The notes under the pieces: model-generated
Database searches by the model: none
Told to the model about the DNA's origin: nothing
What the model saw: only the letters and a program-made list of their open reading frames with translations
NCBI RefSeq assembly: GCF_000468115.1
Contig: NZ_AVQI01000006.1
Coordinates: 1 to 64,000, forward strand
Source: Treponema socranskii subsp. socranskii VPI DR56BR1116 = ATCC 35536
Lineage (GTDB): Bacteria > Spirochaetota > Spirochaetia > Treponematales > Treponemataceae
Length of the DNA stretch: 64,000 nucleotides
Direction of reading: 5' to 3'
Shown here: piece after piece, positions 8,509 to 20,117 of the stretch
Numbering within the stretch: the stretch's first letter is position 1
How the letters are laid out: each line of letters opens with the position of its first letter
Made by a program: the position numbers and the translations under genes

Positions 8509-9022
8509 AGAATACGCGGCCCGCCCTTCGCGGCGGCATCTCGCGTTCGGCTGCAGACACGCCTAACACGCAGTGACCGATCCCTTCGAAGTCGCCGGCT
8601 ATGCCGAGTTCTTTTAAGATCGCTTTTCCCTCATCGCTTTCGAATTCTTCTTTTGCTCGATGGATCCAACAGCTTCCGATTTTGAGCGAATGCGCGGCGA
8701 GCATCATGTTTCCGATGACGAGGCTCCCGTCGTAAACGCGGTTCGCCCAGTTTTTATCGGCAAGTACGACGAGCACGACGGGCGCTCCGTAAAACGGATC
8801 AAAGCCTTCGTCCCATCCGCCGACTTTGCGGTTCATCTCCGACAATCTGTCGCGAAGTTTTTTATTCGTCACGGCGACGATGATCGGCACTTGTTTTCCC
8901 TGCGCGCTCGCGGCATAGAGTCCCGCTTCGATTACGCGGTCGACGATCTCTTTGGAAACGGGATCGCTTTTAAAACTCTTAGTGCTCCTGCGCGCTTTTA
9001 TCGCATCGATGATTTCGTTCAT
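8498..9022 (-). CDS. Nitroreductase-family flavoprotein
   Basis: FMN-dependent NAD(P)H oxidoreductase of 174 residues. The N-terminal ARRSTKSFKSDPV is the FMN phosphate-binding motif, with GLYAASAQGKQVP and the C-terminal GHCVLGVSAAEREMPPRR typical of the family. The ATG at 9022 is preceded by GGGAGG with correct spacing, so longer readings from 9046 are discarded. First gene of a two-gene unit with the DUF4340-like protein. Physiological substrate cannot be read from the sequence. Confidence 0.93.
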   Translation of the reverse strand: MNEIIDAIKARRSTKSFKSDPVSKEIVDRVIEAGLYAASAQGKQVPIIVAVTNKKLRDRLSEMNRKVGGWDEGFDPFYGAPVVLVVLADKNWANRVYDGSLVIGNMMLAAHSLKIGSCWIHRAKEEFESDEGKAILKELGIAGDFEGIGHCVLGVSAAEREMPPRRAGRVFYAE

Positions 9023-9054
9023 AATACCTCCCTTTAGATTTAACATCCGAATCG

Positions 9055-9083
9055 ATTATACCACGCGGCAGCGATCGGCGCAA
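9055..9083 (-). promoter_or_regulatory. Promoter of the nitroreductase gene
   Basis: Minus strand TTGCGC, 17-base spacer, TATAAT. About 30 bases of leader then precede the start codon and hold a GGGAGG Shine-Dalgarno sequence. It is a useful contrast to the leaderless promoters elsewhere in the window. Confidence 0.75.
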
Positions 9084-9126
9084 AGGGGATTGAATTACTC
9101 GGTTCCGATAGTAATTTTACCGATAC

Positions 9127-9155
9127 TTGACTTTGTTCATATTTTCTATTAGGAT
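9127..9155 (+). promoter_or_regulatory. Promoter of the eight-gene phosphonate operon
   Basis: TTGACT, 17-base spacer, TAGGAT, then 8 bases to ATG 9164. This predicts a leaderless transcript. It is the only convincing promoter seen before 18784, so it probably drives all genes from the binding protein to the glycosyltransferase. Confidence 0.7.
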
Positions 9156-9163
9156 ATTGAAAT

Positions 9164-10147
9164 ATGAACAAGCGTTTTACTTTTATCCGGTACGTTTTAT
9201 GCGCAGCTTTTTTGATCGCATCGTTTACAGGCTGCAGCAAAAGCGCTCAAAAGATCACCGTTTTTTCGAGCGCCGAAGAATACCGCAACGCGTATATCGC
9301 AGGTGCGCTCCGCGAAAAGTTTCCGCAGTATGTTATCGACGTGCAGTATATGCCGAGCGGCAATCAGATGGCAAAACTCATCGCCGAAGGAAGCAGTACC
9401 GCATGCGATATCAGTTACGACATCGATTACGGCTATGCGGAAAAAGCGTGGGACTGCTTTGCGGAAATCGCATACGATACGTCGAAATACCTTCCCGACA
9501 CGCTCTTTCGCGACGGGAGCAGGATCGAGCCGGACTACCGCAACGGCGGCTGCATCATATTGAACAATAAACTCATCGCGGAAAAAAAGCTTCCCGTGCC
9601 GAAAGCCTACGGCGACCTGCTCGCACCCGAGTTTAAGGGATTCATATCGATGCCGAATCCGAAAAGTTCGGGAACGGGCTATATGTTTTTAAAAAGTCTC
9701 GTCAACGCGTGGGGCGAAGAAAAGGCTCTTGCATACTTCGACGATCTTGCCGAAAACATCCTCCAGTTTACGTCTTCCGGTTCCGGCCCGGTAAACGCGC
9801 TCGTACAGGGAGAAGCCGCCGTCGGACTCGGCATGATCGCACAGGCGGTCGAAGAGATCAACAAGGGAGCCGATCTCAGCATCGTGTTTTTTGACGAAGG
9901 CGCTCCGTACTGCCTCTACGGTATGGGCGTCATCAAGGGCAAAGAAACGAAACCGGCCGTCATGGAAGTGTACCGCTATATCGAAGATACCGTAAGCCCG
10001 AAAGACAAAGAACAATTTGTTCCGGAAAAGATCTATACGGACAGGGATTTTACCGTAAAAAATTTCCCGGAGCGTATTCCCTATGCCGATATGAGCGGCA
10101 ATACGCAGGAAGAAAAGGAGCGTCTGCTCGCAAAATGGCAGCATTGA
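9164..10147 (+). CDS. Iron/2-aminoethylphosphonate-type ABC transporter binding lipoprotein
   Basis: Periplasmic solute-binding protein (327 residues) with a signal peptide and lipobox FTGC (Cys24). The fold belongs to the FbpA/PhnS/spermidine-type group: KITVFSSAEEY at the start of the mature part, NPKSSGTGYMFLKSLVNAWG and a C-terminal region ending in ERIPYADM. It is followed with a 13-base overlap by its ATPase and then a fused permease. The same group contains ferric-iron and 2-aminoethylphosphonate binders; position upstream of phosphonate genes favours the latter, but this is inference. Lipid-anchored on the periplasmic side. Confidence 0.85.
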   Translation: MNKRFTFIRYVLCAAFLIASFTGCSKSAQKITVFSSAEEYRNAYIAGALREKFPQYVIDVQYMPSGNQMAKLIAEGSSTACDISYDIDYGYAEKAWDCFAEIAYDTSKYLPDTLFRDGSRIEPDYRNGGCIILNNKLIAEKKLPVPKAYGDLLAPEFKGFISMPNPKSSGTGYMFLKSLVNAWGEEKALAYFDDLAENILQFTSSGSGPVNALVQGEAAVGLGMIAQAVEEINKGADLSIVFFDEGAPYCLYGMGVIKGKETKPAVMEVYRYIEDTVSPKDKEQFVPEKIYTDRDFTVKNFPERIPYADMSGNTQEEKERLLAKWQH

Positions 10148-10911
10148 CAAAAACCAAACTCGAAATACAAAACCTTTCGAAAGCGTTTTCGTCGGAAACG
10201 CCCGTCCTCCACCACATCGATTTTACGGTGCGCGACGGAGAATTTTTATCGATACTCGGCCCCTCAGGCTGCGGCAAAACGACGCTGCTGCGCATTATCA
10301 CAGGGCTTGTCGCCCCCGATACCGGTTCGATTTTAAAAGACGGAGATGACATAACGAATTTTCCGCCGGCAAAGCGCAAAATGGGAATCGTTTTCCAAAA
10401 CTACGCGCTTTTTGAAAATATGAACGCGCTCGACAACGTGAGCTATGCGCTCAAAATTCGAAAGAGTACGAAAAGCGGCGCGGAAGAAAAAGCGCGAACG
10501 CTTTTGTGCCGCTTCGGGCTTGAAAACGAATTGTACAAAAAGCCGAACAAACTCTCCGGCGGACAGCAGCAGCGGATCGCCATCGCGCGCACGCTCGCGC
10601 TGAACCCCGATGTCATACTCTTCGACGAACCGATGTCGGCGCTCGATGTCGACACAAGGCTTTCGCTCCGCGCCGATTTGAAAAGTATTCAAAGCGAATT
10701 CGGCTCGACGATGATTTACGTGACGCACGATCAGGAAGAAGCCTTTGCGATGAGCGACCGCATTATGGTTATGTATCAAGGCTCGATTCAACAGCTCGAT
10801 ACGCCCGAAGCGATCATACGAAAGCCGGCGAACGACTACGTCGAACGCTTTGTCAAGCGCAATATCCAAATAAAAATCGATTCGCTTTTGCCGTTTGCGA
10901 CGAGGAACTGA
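10135..10911 (+). CDS. ABC transporter ATP-binding protein (Fe3+/phosphonate/spermidine type)
   Basis: Cytoplasmic ATPase of the importer, 258 residues. Walker A GPSGCGKTTLLR, Q-loop in VFQNYALFENM, signature LSGGQQQR, Walker B VILFDEPMSALD and H-loop YVTHDQEEA are all intact. The short length means there is no C-terminal TOBE regulatory domain of the size seen in MalK or PotA. Overlaps the binding-protein gene by 13 bases; the permease follows after 1 base, showing tight coupling. Confidence 0.95.
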   Translation: MAALTKTKLEIQNLSKAFSSETPVLHHIDFTVRDGEFLSILGPSGCGKTTLLRIITGLVAPDTGSILKDGDDITNFPPAKRKMGIVFQNYALFENMNALDNVSYALKIRKSTKSGAEEKARTLLCRFGLENELYKKPNKLSGGQQQRIAIARTLALNPDVILFDEPMSALDVDTRLSLRADLKSIQSEFGSTMIYVTHDQEEAFAMSDRIMVMYQGSIQQLDTPEAIIRKPANDYVERFVKRNIQIKIDSLLPFATRN

Positions 10912-10912
10912 C

Positions 10913-12496
10913 ATGCGCGTGCAAAAGCTTACGGCGGCGAAACTGCTGCTCATCGTGTTTTTTCTGTTCGCCGTTTTTTTTCCGCTTTCCCGTATGTTCG
11001 CGTGTATGGCGGGAACCGACGTCCTCTCCGTCGTCCGTTCGGGACGCTTTTTATCCGCAGTGCGCAATTCGCTCTCCGCTTCTCTCGCCGCAACGTGTAT
11101 CTCCGTCGTTTTGGGTATCGTACTCGCGTTTTGTACGGAGCGCATAAACGGTAAAGGCCGGCACGTGTGGACTTTTTTGTTTCTCATCCCGATGCTCATC
11201 CCGTCGATCAGCACGGGTATGGGGCTCGTCATTTTGCTCGGCCGGAACGGTATTCTCACGAATCTTTTGCGCCTTCCGCATCCGATCTACGGCTTCGGCG
11301 GTATCGTCGCGGGATCCGTGCTGTATTCGTTTCCCGTCGCGTATATTATGACGGCGGATATCATACGCTACGAAGACTCGCGCCCCTACGAAGCCGCGGA
11401 CATACTCGGCACCCCGAAAGCGAAACAGTTTACCGCGCTCTTTGTACCGTATATCAGAAAGCCGCTCATCTCGGTCGTATTTACGGTTTTTACGCTCATC
11501 GTTACCGATTACGGCGTACCGCTCATGATCGGAGGCAGATGCATTACCCTGCCCGTGATGATGTATGAAGACGTCATCGGCCTCCTCGATTTCGGCAAAG
11601 GCAGCGTCATCGGCGCGGTTCTGCTCGTTCCCGCCGTCATCGCTTTTATCCTCGATACGATAAACCGCGACAAAGCGTCGTCGTCGTTCGGTATCCGTCC
11701 CTTTAAACGCATCGACAATCCGATCGCCAAAACCGTTGCGTTCGCGTTGTGTGCCCTTACGGGAGCGGTCATCGTTTTGCCTGCCGCGTCGTTTTTACTC
11801 ATCAGCATCGTTCAAAAATATCCGATTGCGATGCAGCCGACTTTCGATAATTTCAAACGCGCGTTTTCGATGAACACCGGAACCTATCTCGCCAATTCCC
11901 TGCTCATATCGTCTTTCGTTTCGCTTCTCGGTTCACTTAGTGCGTGCATCCTCTCGTATTTGACGGTCAGAACGCGCTCGAAGATTTCAAAGCCGCTGCA
12001 TTTGTGCGCCATACTCACGCTTGCGATACCGGGTCTCGTCCTCGGTCTTTCATACGTTCTCTTTTTTAAGGGAAGCTTTTTATACGGTACCTTTGCGATC
12101 CTCATCATGGTCAATATGATTCACTTTTTTTCTTCCCCGTACCTCATGATGTATAATACGCTCGGAAAGCTGAATCCGAATTTGGAAATCATCGGAAGTA
12201 CGATGGATATTCCGCGTACAAAAATCATCGTCGATGTCATTTTGCCGCAGGCGAAAAGCACCGTCGCCGAAATGGCGATGTATTTTTTCGTCAATTCGAT
12301 GATGACGATAAGTGCGGTTTCCTTTCTCGCGACGACGGCGAATCAGCCGCTATCGCTTATGATCCCGTCGTTTGAAAGCCAAATGCTTTTCGAATGCGCG
12401 GGCGTCGTTTCGCTGTGTATCCTCGCGGTAAATCTTTTAATAAAAGCGCTTGTCATACGATACAAAAAAATCGTCGCGCAAAGAGATGCGGCATGA
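10913..12496 (+). CDS. Fused two-domain ABC transporter permease
   Basis: A 527-residue membrane protein made of two consecutive BPD_transp_1 permease units (about residues 45-255 and 310-520), the arrangement found in FbpB-type iron and AEP importers. EAA-type loops are visible at YEAADILGTPKAKQF and, in the second half, in LEIIGSTMDIPRTKIIVDV. ATG 10913 has GAGGA 6 bases upstream; an upstream TTG at 10895 is rejected. One protein thus supplies both halves of the channel. Confidence 0.9.
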   Translation: MRVQKLTAAKLLLIVFFLFAVFFPLSRMFACMAGTDVLSVVRSGRFLSAVRNSLSASLAATCISVVLGIVLAFCTERINGKGRHVWTFLFLIPMLIPSISTGMGLVILLGRNGILTNLLRLPHPIYGFGGIVAGSVLYSFPVAYIMTADIIRYEDSRPYEAADILGTPKAKQFTALFVPYIRKPLISVVFTVFTLIVTDYGVPLMIGGRCITLPVMMYEDVIGLLDFGKGSVIGAVLLVPAVIAFILDTINRDKASSSFGIRPFKRIDNPIAKTVAFALCALTGAVIVLPAASFLLISIVQKYPIAMQPTFDNFKRAFSMNTGTYLANSLLISSFVSLLGSLSACILSYLTVRTRSKISKPLHLCAILTLAIPGLVLGLSYVLFFKGSFLYGTFAILIMVNMIHFFSSPYLMMYNTLGKLNPNLEIIGSTMDIPRTKIIVDVILPQAKSTVAEMAMYFFVNSMMTISAVSFLATTANQPLSLMIPSFESQMLFECAGVVSLCILAVNLLIKALVIRYKKIVAQRDAA

Positions 12497-13383
12497 GTCT
12501 CACTAAAAATCAATTCGACGTCCTTTCGTTTTTTGCCCAAGCAAAAGGGCATCCGACGCAGCGCGACACTGCGCACGCGCTCGGAAAGTCGCTCGGACTG
12601 GTCAATAAAACCCTTGCGGAATTGAAAGCGCTCGGCTGTATCGACGAAAAAGGTGAGCCGACCGAAAAAGGAAATCTCGCGCTCGAACCGTACCGCGTCA
12701 AGCGTGCCGTCATCATAGCCGCAGGATTCAGCTCGCGCCTCGCACCGGTCACGCTCAGCACGCCGAAACCGCTCGTGCGCGTACACGGCAAGCGCATCAT
12801 CGATTCGCTGCTCGACGCGCTTATCGCCGCCGGCATCACCGAAATATACGTCATACGCGGCTACCGCGGAGAGCAGTTCGAAGAACTCAAGCAAAGCTAT
12901 CCGTCGATCCGCTTTATCGAAAATCCGCGTTACAACGAAGAAAACAATATTTCGTCGATGGTCGCCGCCTCAGGACATTTTGAAAACGCCTATGTCTGCG
13001 AAGCCGATTTGATTTTGCAAAAGCCCGGCCTCATTTCAAAGTACCAATACCACACGAATTATCTCGCCTTTCAAACCGACAAAACCGACGATTGGTGTTT
13101 TTACGAGCGGAACGGCTGCATTTCGCGCCTTTCGGTCGGCGGCGTACGCTGCTGGCAAATGATAGGTATTTCATATTGGAACGAAGAAGACGGAAAACGG
13201 CTTTCGCGCGACATCCGTGCCGTCTACGATATGCCGGGCGGCAAAGAGCGCTATTGGGATCAAGTGCCGCTCGAATATCGTCTCAAAGACTATAACGTGC
13301 GCATCCGCGAATGTGTCAAAAACGATATAATCGAAATCGACACGTTTCCGGAACTCAAATCGATCGATGCGGCGTATTGTTAA
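12493..13383 (+). CDS. Winged-helix plus LicC-like nucleotidyltransferase
   Basis: A 296-residue two-domain protein. Residues 1-68 form a winged-helix DNA-binding domain (TQRDTAHALGKSLGLVNKTL). Residues ~72-296 form a sugar-phosphate/choline-phosphate-type nucleotidyltransferase with AAGFSSRLAPVTLSTPKPL, CEADLIL (metal-binding Asp) and IIEIDTFPEL near the end. Such fusions usually neighbour choline kinase (licA) in choline-decoration loci, but no kinase is present. In this operon it may activate phosphocholine or aminoethylphosphonate with CTP, or sense it and regulate. ATGA overlap with the permease stop. Confidence 0.85.
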   Translation: MSLTKNQFDVLSFFAQAKGHPTQRDTAHALGKSLGLVNKTLAELKALGCIDEKGEPTEKGNLALEPYRVKRAVIIAAGFSSRLAPVTLSTPKPLVRVHGKRIIDSLLDALIAAGITEIYVIRGYRGEQFEELKQSYPSIRFIENPRYNEENNISSMVAASGHFENAYVCEADLILQKPGLISKYQYHTNYLAFQTDKTDDWCFYERNGCISRLSVGGVRCWQMIGISYWNEEDGKRLSRDIRAVYDMPGGKERYWDQVPLEYRLKDYNVRIRECVKNDIIEIDTFPELKSIDAAYC

Positions 13384-13411
13384 AAATTATTAAGAAAAGC
13401 AAGGAGCGTAT

Positions 13412-14713
13412 ATGAGTAAAACGGTATATCTGGGCATAACGGGCGACATCATCCATCCCGGCATCATCAATATCATCAACGAAGGCGCAAAGAGAGGAGA
13501 GCTCATCGTCGGATTGCTCACCGATTCGGCTATCGTCTCGCACAAGCGCCTGCCCTATTTAACGTACGAACAGCGCAAAGCGGTCGTCGAAAGCATCAAA
13601 GGCGTTTCGCGCGTCGTGCCGCAGGAAGCGTGGAGCTACGTGCCGAATTTAATAAAATACAAACCGGACTATATAATTCACGGCGACGATTGGAAATCGA
13701 ATTACTTAAGCAAAATACGAGATGAAGTGTTCGAAGCGATGAAAGCATGGGGCGGCGAAGTGATCGAAATCCCGTATACGCAAGGAATCAATTCGACCGC
13801 TCTCGTCGAAGGTGCAAAGACGATCGGAACGACGCCCGATATCCGCTTAAAAAGCCTCCGCCGCCTCATCGCCGCAAAGCCCGTCGTGCGCATCATGGAA
13901 GCGCATTCGGGTTTGAGCGGACTCATCGTCGAAAACGCCGAAGTGACGAAAGACGACGGCATCCACCGCTTCGACGGCATGTGGTCGTCGAGCCTCACCG
14001 ATTCGACGGACAAAGGCAAACCCGACATAGAAGCGGTCGATTTGACGACGCGGCTGCAGAGTCTCACCGACATCCTCGAATGCACGACAAAGCCGATCAT
14101 CTACGACGGGGACACGGGCGGCATCACGGAGCACTTCGTGTTTACGGTGCGCACGCTCGAACGGAACGGCGTTTCGGCGGTCATCATCGAAGACAAAGTC
14201 GGTCTCAAAAAAAATTCGCTGTTCGGGACGGACGTAAGGCAGGAGCTCGCGACCGAAGAAGAGTTCTGCCATAAAATCAGCGAAGGAAAAAAAGCACAGG
14301 TAACAAAGGATTTTATGATCATCGCGCGCATCGAAGAGATCATCGCAGGCCGTTCGGTCGACGAAGCGCTTGCAAAAGCCTTTGCGAGCGTTGCAGCCGG
14401 AGCCGACGGCATTATGATCCACAGCAAAGACAAATCGGGAGAAGACATTCGAACGTTTTGCGAAAAGTTTCGGAAAGAATACAAGAGCATTCCGCTCGTG
14501 CTCGTTCCGACGACGTACAATCAGTTTACCGAAACCGAACTCGCCTCTTGGGGTGCAAATATCGTCATCTATGCAAACCACATGCTGCGTGCGGCTTACC
14601 CCGCGATGAAAAAATGCGCGGAAACGATTTTGCTCTCGGAGCGTTCCCTCGAAGCGAACGAACTGTGCATGCCGATCAAGCAGATACTCGAACTCATCCC
14701 CGGAACAAAATAA
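13412..14713 (+). CDS. pepM: Phosphoenolpyruvate mutase with N-terminal cytidylyltransferase-like domain
   Basis: PepM makes the C-P bond, rearranging phosphoenolpyruvate to phosphonopyruvate, the first step of phosphonate biosynthesis. The catalytic domain (about residues 150-430) carries the diagnostic EDKVGLKKNS motif, plus GMWSSSLTDS and YDGDTGG. Residues 1-135 resemble glycerol-3-phosphate cytidylyltransferase, but the HxGH nucleotide motif reads HPGI, so the second histidine is gone and activity is doubtful. AAGGAG 5 bases before ATG. The decarboxylase follows after 15 bases. Confidence 0.95.
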   Translation: MSKTVYLGITGDIIHPGIINIINEGAKRGELIVGLLTDSAIVSHKRLPYLTYEQRKAVVESIKGVSRVVPQEAWSYVPNLIKYKPDYIIHGDDWKSNYLSKIRDEVFEAMKAWGGEVIEIPYTQGINSTALVEGAKTIGTTPDIRLKSLRRLIAAKPVVRIMEAHSGLSGLIVENAEVTKDDGIHRFDGMWSSSLTDSTDKGKPDIEAVDLTTRLQSLTDILECTTKPIIYDGDTGGITEHFVFTVRTLERNGVSAVIIEDKVGLKKNSLFGTDVRQELATEEEFCHKISEGKKAQVTKDFMIIARIEEIIAGRSVDEALAKAFASVAAGADGIMIHSKDKSGEDIRTFCEKFRKEYKSIPLVLVPTTYNQFTETELASWGANIVIYANHMLRAAYPAMKKCAETILLSERSLEANELCMPIKQILELIPGTK

Positions 14714-14728
14714 CTTAAGGCGGTACCT

Positions 14729-17694
<2,966 letters not shown>

Positions 17695-17697
17695 TCG

Positions 17698-18756
17698 ATG
17701 AAAATCGCCGTCGATGCGCGCATGCTCGGTTCGGGCGGAATCGGCACTTATATCGCATCTCTTTTGCCGTACTTTTTGGAAAAAAACGAATGCTTTATTT
17801 TCGGAGATACCGAAGCGATCGCTCCGTTCGCAAAATACGAAAATGCGGAAACCGCCGAATGCCGCGTCAAAACGTTTTCGCTTGCCGAACGCTTTGCCTT
17901 TCCGTGCGAATTGCGCAAAAAAATCAATTCGTGCGACGTGTACTATACGCCCTATTGCAATATTCCGTTCGGTATCGAAATCCCCGTTTTTTCGACGATC
18001 CACGACGTCGTCTTTCTCGACGTTCCCGGCCTTGCATCGAAAGCGGGGACAGCTGTGCGGAAATACTTTTATCAGCGCGCCGTCGACAGATCCCGTGCAG
18101 TCTTTACCGTTTCGGAATTTTCGCGAGACCGTATCAGAGCGACGCTCGACTGTAAAAACCTGTCGATCGTCGTCGCATACAACGCACTTCCCGCATGGTT
18201 TTCTTCAAAACCTTCTCAAACCGTACACAAAATCAGACAGTTGCTCTTTGTCGGCAATATAAAAAAACACAAGGGTCTTTCCGTTTTGCTTGAAGCACTG
18301 AAAAAAGCGCGGAAAACAGGCTTCGATATGCCGCTCGTCATCGCAGGAAATGCCGACAATTTTCGAACGCGCGACACGACGATTGCACAGGAAATCGCCT
18401 CGCTTCCCGAAAGCGCCGTTCGTTTTACGGGGCGCATTTCGGATACCGAACTTTCGGAACTCTATCGGACATCGACGCTTCTCGTCCAGCCTTCGCTCTA
18501 TGAAGGTTTCGGACTCCCGCCTCTCGAAGCTTTGTCGCTCGGCACGAAAGCGCTCATATCGGATATCCCGGTGTTCAAAGAGATATACGAGGGATTTCCC
18601 GTCGTCTTTTTTAAATCAGGCGATTCGGACGATTTGGCCGAAAAGCTCGCTTTTTGCGCAAACGATGCGACACCGCTTCCGCCCCTTCCCGATCGCTATT
18701 CGTATAAAAAATCCGCCGACATCATATTGGCCGCCCTCGATTTTTACCGCGCATAG
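17698..18756 (+). CDS. GT4-family glycosyltransferase
   Basis: Retaining glycosyltransferase with GT-B fold (352 residues). N-terminal DARMLGSGGIGTYIASLLP is the acceptor-side glycine-rich loop; FVGNIKKHKGLSVLLEA and QPSLYEGFGLPPLEALSLG (donor-binding ExxxxxE glutamates) mark the C-terminal domain. Follows the PntC-AEPT gene after 3 bases, so it is the last gene of the phosphonate operon and probably works on the glycan that receives aminoethylphosphonate. Sugar specificity cannot be read. Confidence 0.9.
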   Translation: MKIAVDARMLGSGGIGTYIASLLPYFLEKNECFIFGDTEAIAPFAKYENAETAECRVKTFSLAERFAFPCELRKKINSCDVYYTPYCNIPFGIEIPVFSTIHDVVFLDVPGLASKAGTAVRKYFYQRAVDRSRAVFTVSEFSRDRIRATLDCKNLSIVVAYNALPAWFSSKPSQTVHKIRQLLFVGNIKKHKGLSVLLEALKKARKTGFDMPLVIAGNADNFRTRDTTIAQEIASLPESAVRFTGRISDTELSELYRTSTLLVQPSLYEGFGLPPLEALSLGTKALISDIPVFKEIYEGFPVVFFKSGDSDDLAEKLAFCANDATPLPPLPDRYSYKKSADIILAALDFYRA

Positions 18757-18783
18757 AGCGTACCGATGTGCATAACGCGGCGA

Positions 18784-18812
18784 TTGTTTTTTCGCACGCG
18801 ATGCGATACAAT
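18784..18812 (+). promoter_or_regulatory. Promoter of the SIS isomerase gene, -10 box 7 bases from ATG
   Basis: TTGTTT, 17-base spacer, TACAAT, then 7 bases to ATG 18820, which predicts a leaderless mRNA. An ORF start upstream at 18766 would lie before the promoter and is therefore excluded. Confidence 0.65.
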
Positions 18813-18819
18813 TGATTAT

Positions 18820-19455
18820 ATGACAGATTATATTTCCGTTTTGCTGTCGCGCTATCCTTCTCTTTCGGTATGCGAAAAAGATATCCGACTCGCATACGAA
18901 CTCATCAAAACCTGCTATAAAAACGGCGGAAAGATCGTGGTTGCGGGAAACGGCGGAAGCGCCGCCGACAGCGATCACATCTGCGGAGAACTCTTAAAAA
19001 GTTTTGTAAAAAAACGCCGGATCGAAAAATCGTTTATCGACACGCTTATCGCAATCGACGCCGAATCGGGAGCCTATCTTTCGAATACGCTCGAAGGCTC
19101 GCTTCCCGCAATTTCGCTCGCAAATCAAGCCGCTGTGATGACGGCAAGTTTAAACGACGTCGACGGCAACGCGCTTTTTGCGCAGCAGCTTAACGGTTAC
19201 GGCAAAGCGGGCGATGTTTTTTTAGGCATTTCAACGAGCGGCAATGCAAAAGACGTCGTCTATGCGGCGGTTGTCGCAAAAGCAAAAGGGATGAAAACGA
19301 TTGCGCTGTCAGGGAAAACGGGTGGAAAGCTCGCGTCCCTGTCGGACGCTGCGATCGTCGTGCCGGAAAACGAAACGTATAAAATTCAAGAACTGCACTT
19401 GCCGGTATATCACGCGCTCTGTCTGCAGATCGAAGCGTATTTTTTTGCCGACTAG
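18820..19455 (+). CDS. SIS-domain phosphosugar isomerase (GmhA-like)
   Basis: A 211-residue single SIS domain, the size and layout of GmhA, which isomerises sedoheptulose 7-phosphate to D-glycero-heptose 7-phosphate. Motifs: VVAGNGGSAADSDHICGELL (phosphate and active-site region), SLNDVDGNALFAQQL, FLGISTSGNAKDVV and the catalytic-histidine region LHLPVYHALC. Heptose activation genes (hldE-like) are not in the window. It lies between two glycosyltransferase genes, consistent with surface glycan precursor supply. The -10 box position fixes the start at 18820. Confidence 0.88.
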   Translation: MTDYISVLLSRYPSLSVCEKDIRLAYELIKTCYKNGGKIVVAGNGGSAADSDHICGELLKSFVKKRRIEKSFIDTLIAIDAESGAYLSNTLEGSLPAISLANQAAVMTASLNDVDGNALFAQQLNGYGKAGDVFLGISTSGNAKDVVYAAVVAKAKGMKTIALSGKTGGKLASLSDAAIVVPENETYKIQELHLPVYHALCLQIEAYFFAD

Positions 19456-19480
19456 TTGTGTATCGTACGAGGAGATTTTT

Positions 19481-20107
19481 ATGTACGCAAAAAAAATTGC
19501 CGCCGTCCTTGTCATGGTACTCTGTGCGGGATTCGCATACGCGGCTTCCCCCGAACCGTACAATTACTACGAATCGGCGCCCGGTTATGCCGAACCTTTC
19601 GATTCGGATGACGATGCGCCCGCCTTTGACCGAAATATTCCGATCGACAGAGAGTATGAAGGAAGCGATCCCGTCGAAGGCTATTGGATCGCGACAAATC
19701 AGCGCACGGGAGAAGCGCTGTGCGGCTGGCACATGTTTGTAAAGGACGGCATATTGTACGGCGTCATCCTTTCGGCAAAGGGCGCGACGAACAAAAGCAT
19801 CGCTTTCCGAGCACGAGGCCCCTACCCCGATTTTCCCGAAAAAGGCAAACTCGACAAAAAACCGATGTTCGGTCCGACGTGGATTTACGGTCTAAAAAAT
19901 GCGGGAACGGGTCGATGGAAGAGAGGCTATATCATAAACCCCGACGACGGAAATTGTTTTCGCTGTAAAATTACGTTTTGTAAAGCGGACGGCAAACGGT
20001 ATAAACGCGATTATATAAAAATGCGCGGTTCGCTTCGCGGCATCGGCATCGGCATAACACAGCTGTGGCCGGCGGCGACAAAGTCCGAAGCGTCAAGCAT
20101 ACGATAG
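19481..20107 (+). CDS. Exported DUF2147-family protein
   Basis: A 208-residue secreted protein. Signal peptide with cleavage after AYA (residue ~21), an acidic linker, then a DUF2147 domain from about residue 60: DPVEGYWIATNQRTGE, MFGPTWIYGLKNAGTGRWKR, GYIINPDDGNCFRCKI and LRGIGIGITQLWPA. The family is a small beta-barrel-like domain of unknown role. GAGGAG lies 6-7 bases before ATG 19481, so longer in-frame readings from 19301 are rejected. The next glycosyltransferase starts 10 bases downstream. Confidence 0.88.
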   Translation: MYAKKIAAVLVMVLCAGFAYAASPEPYNYYESAPGYAEPFDSDDDAPAFDRNIPIDREYEGSDPVEGYWIATNQRTGEALCGWHMFVKDGILYGVILSAKGATNKSIAFRARGPYPDFPEKGKLDKKPMFGPTWIYGLKNAGTGRWKRGYIINPDDGNCFRCKITFCKADGKRYKRDYIKMRGSLRGIGIGITQLWPAATKSEASSIR

Positions 20108-20117
20108 GAGAAAAAGC

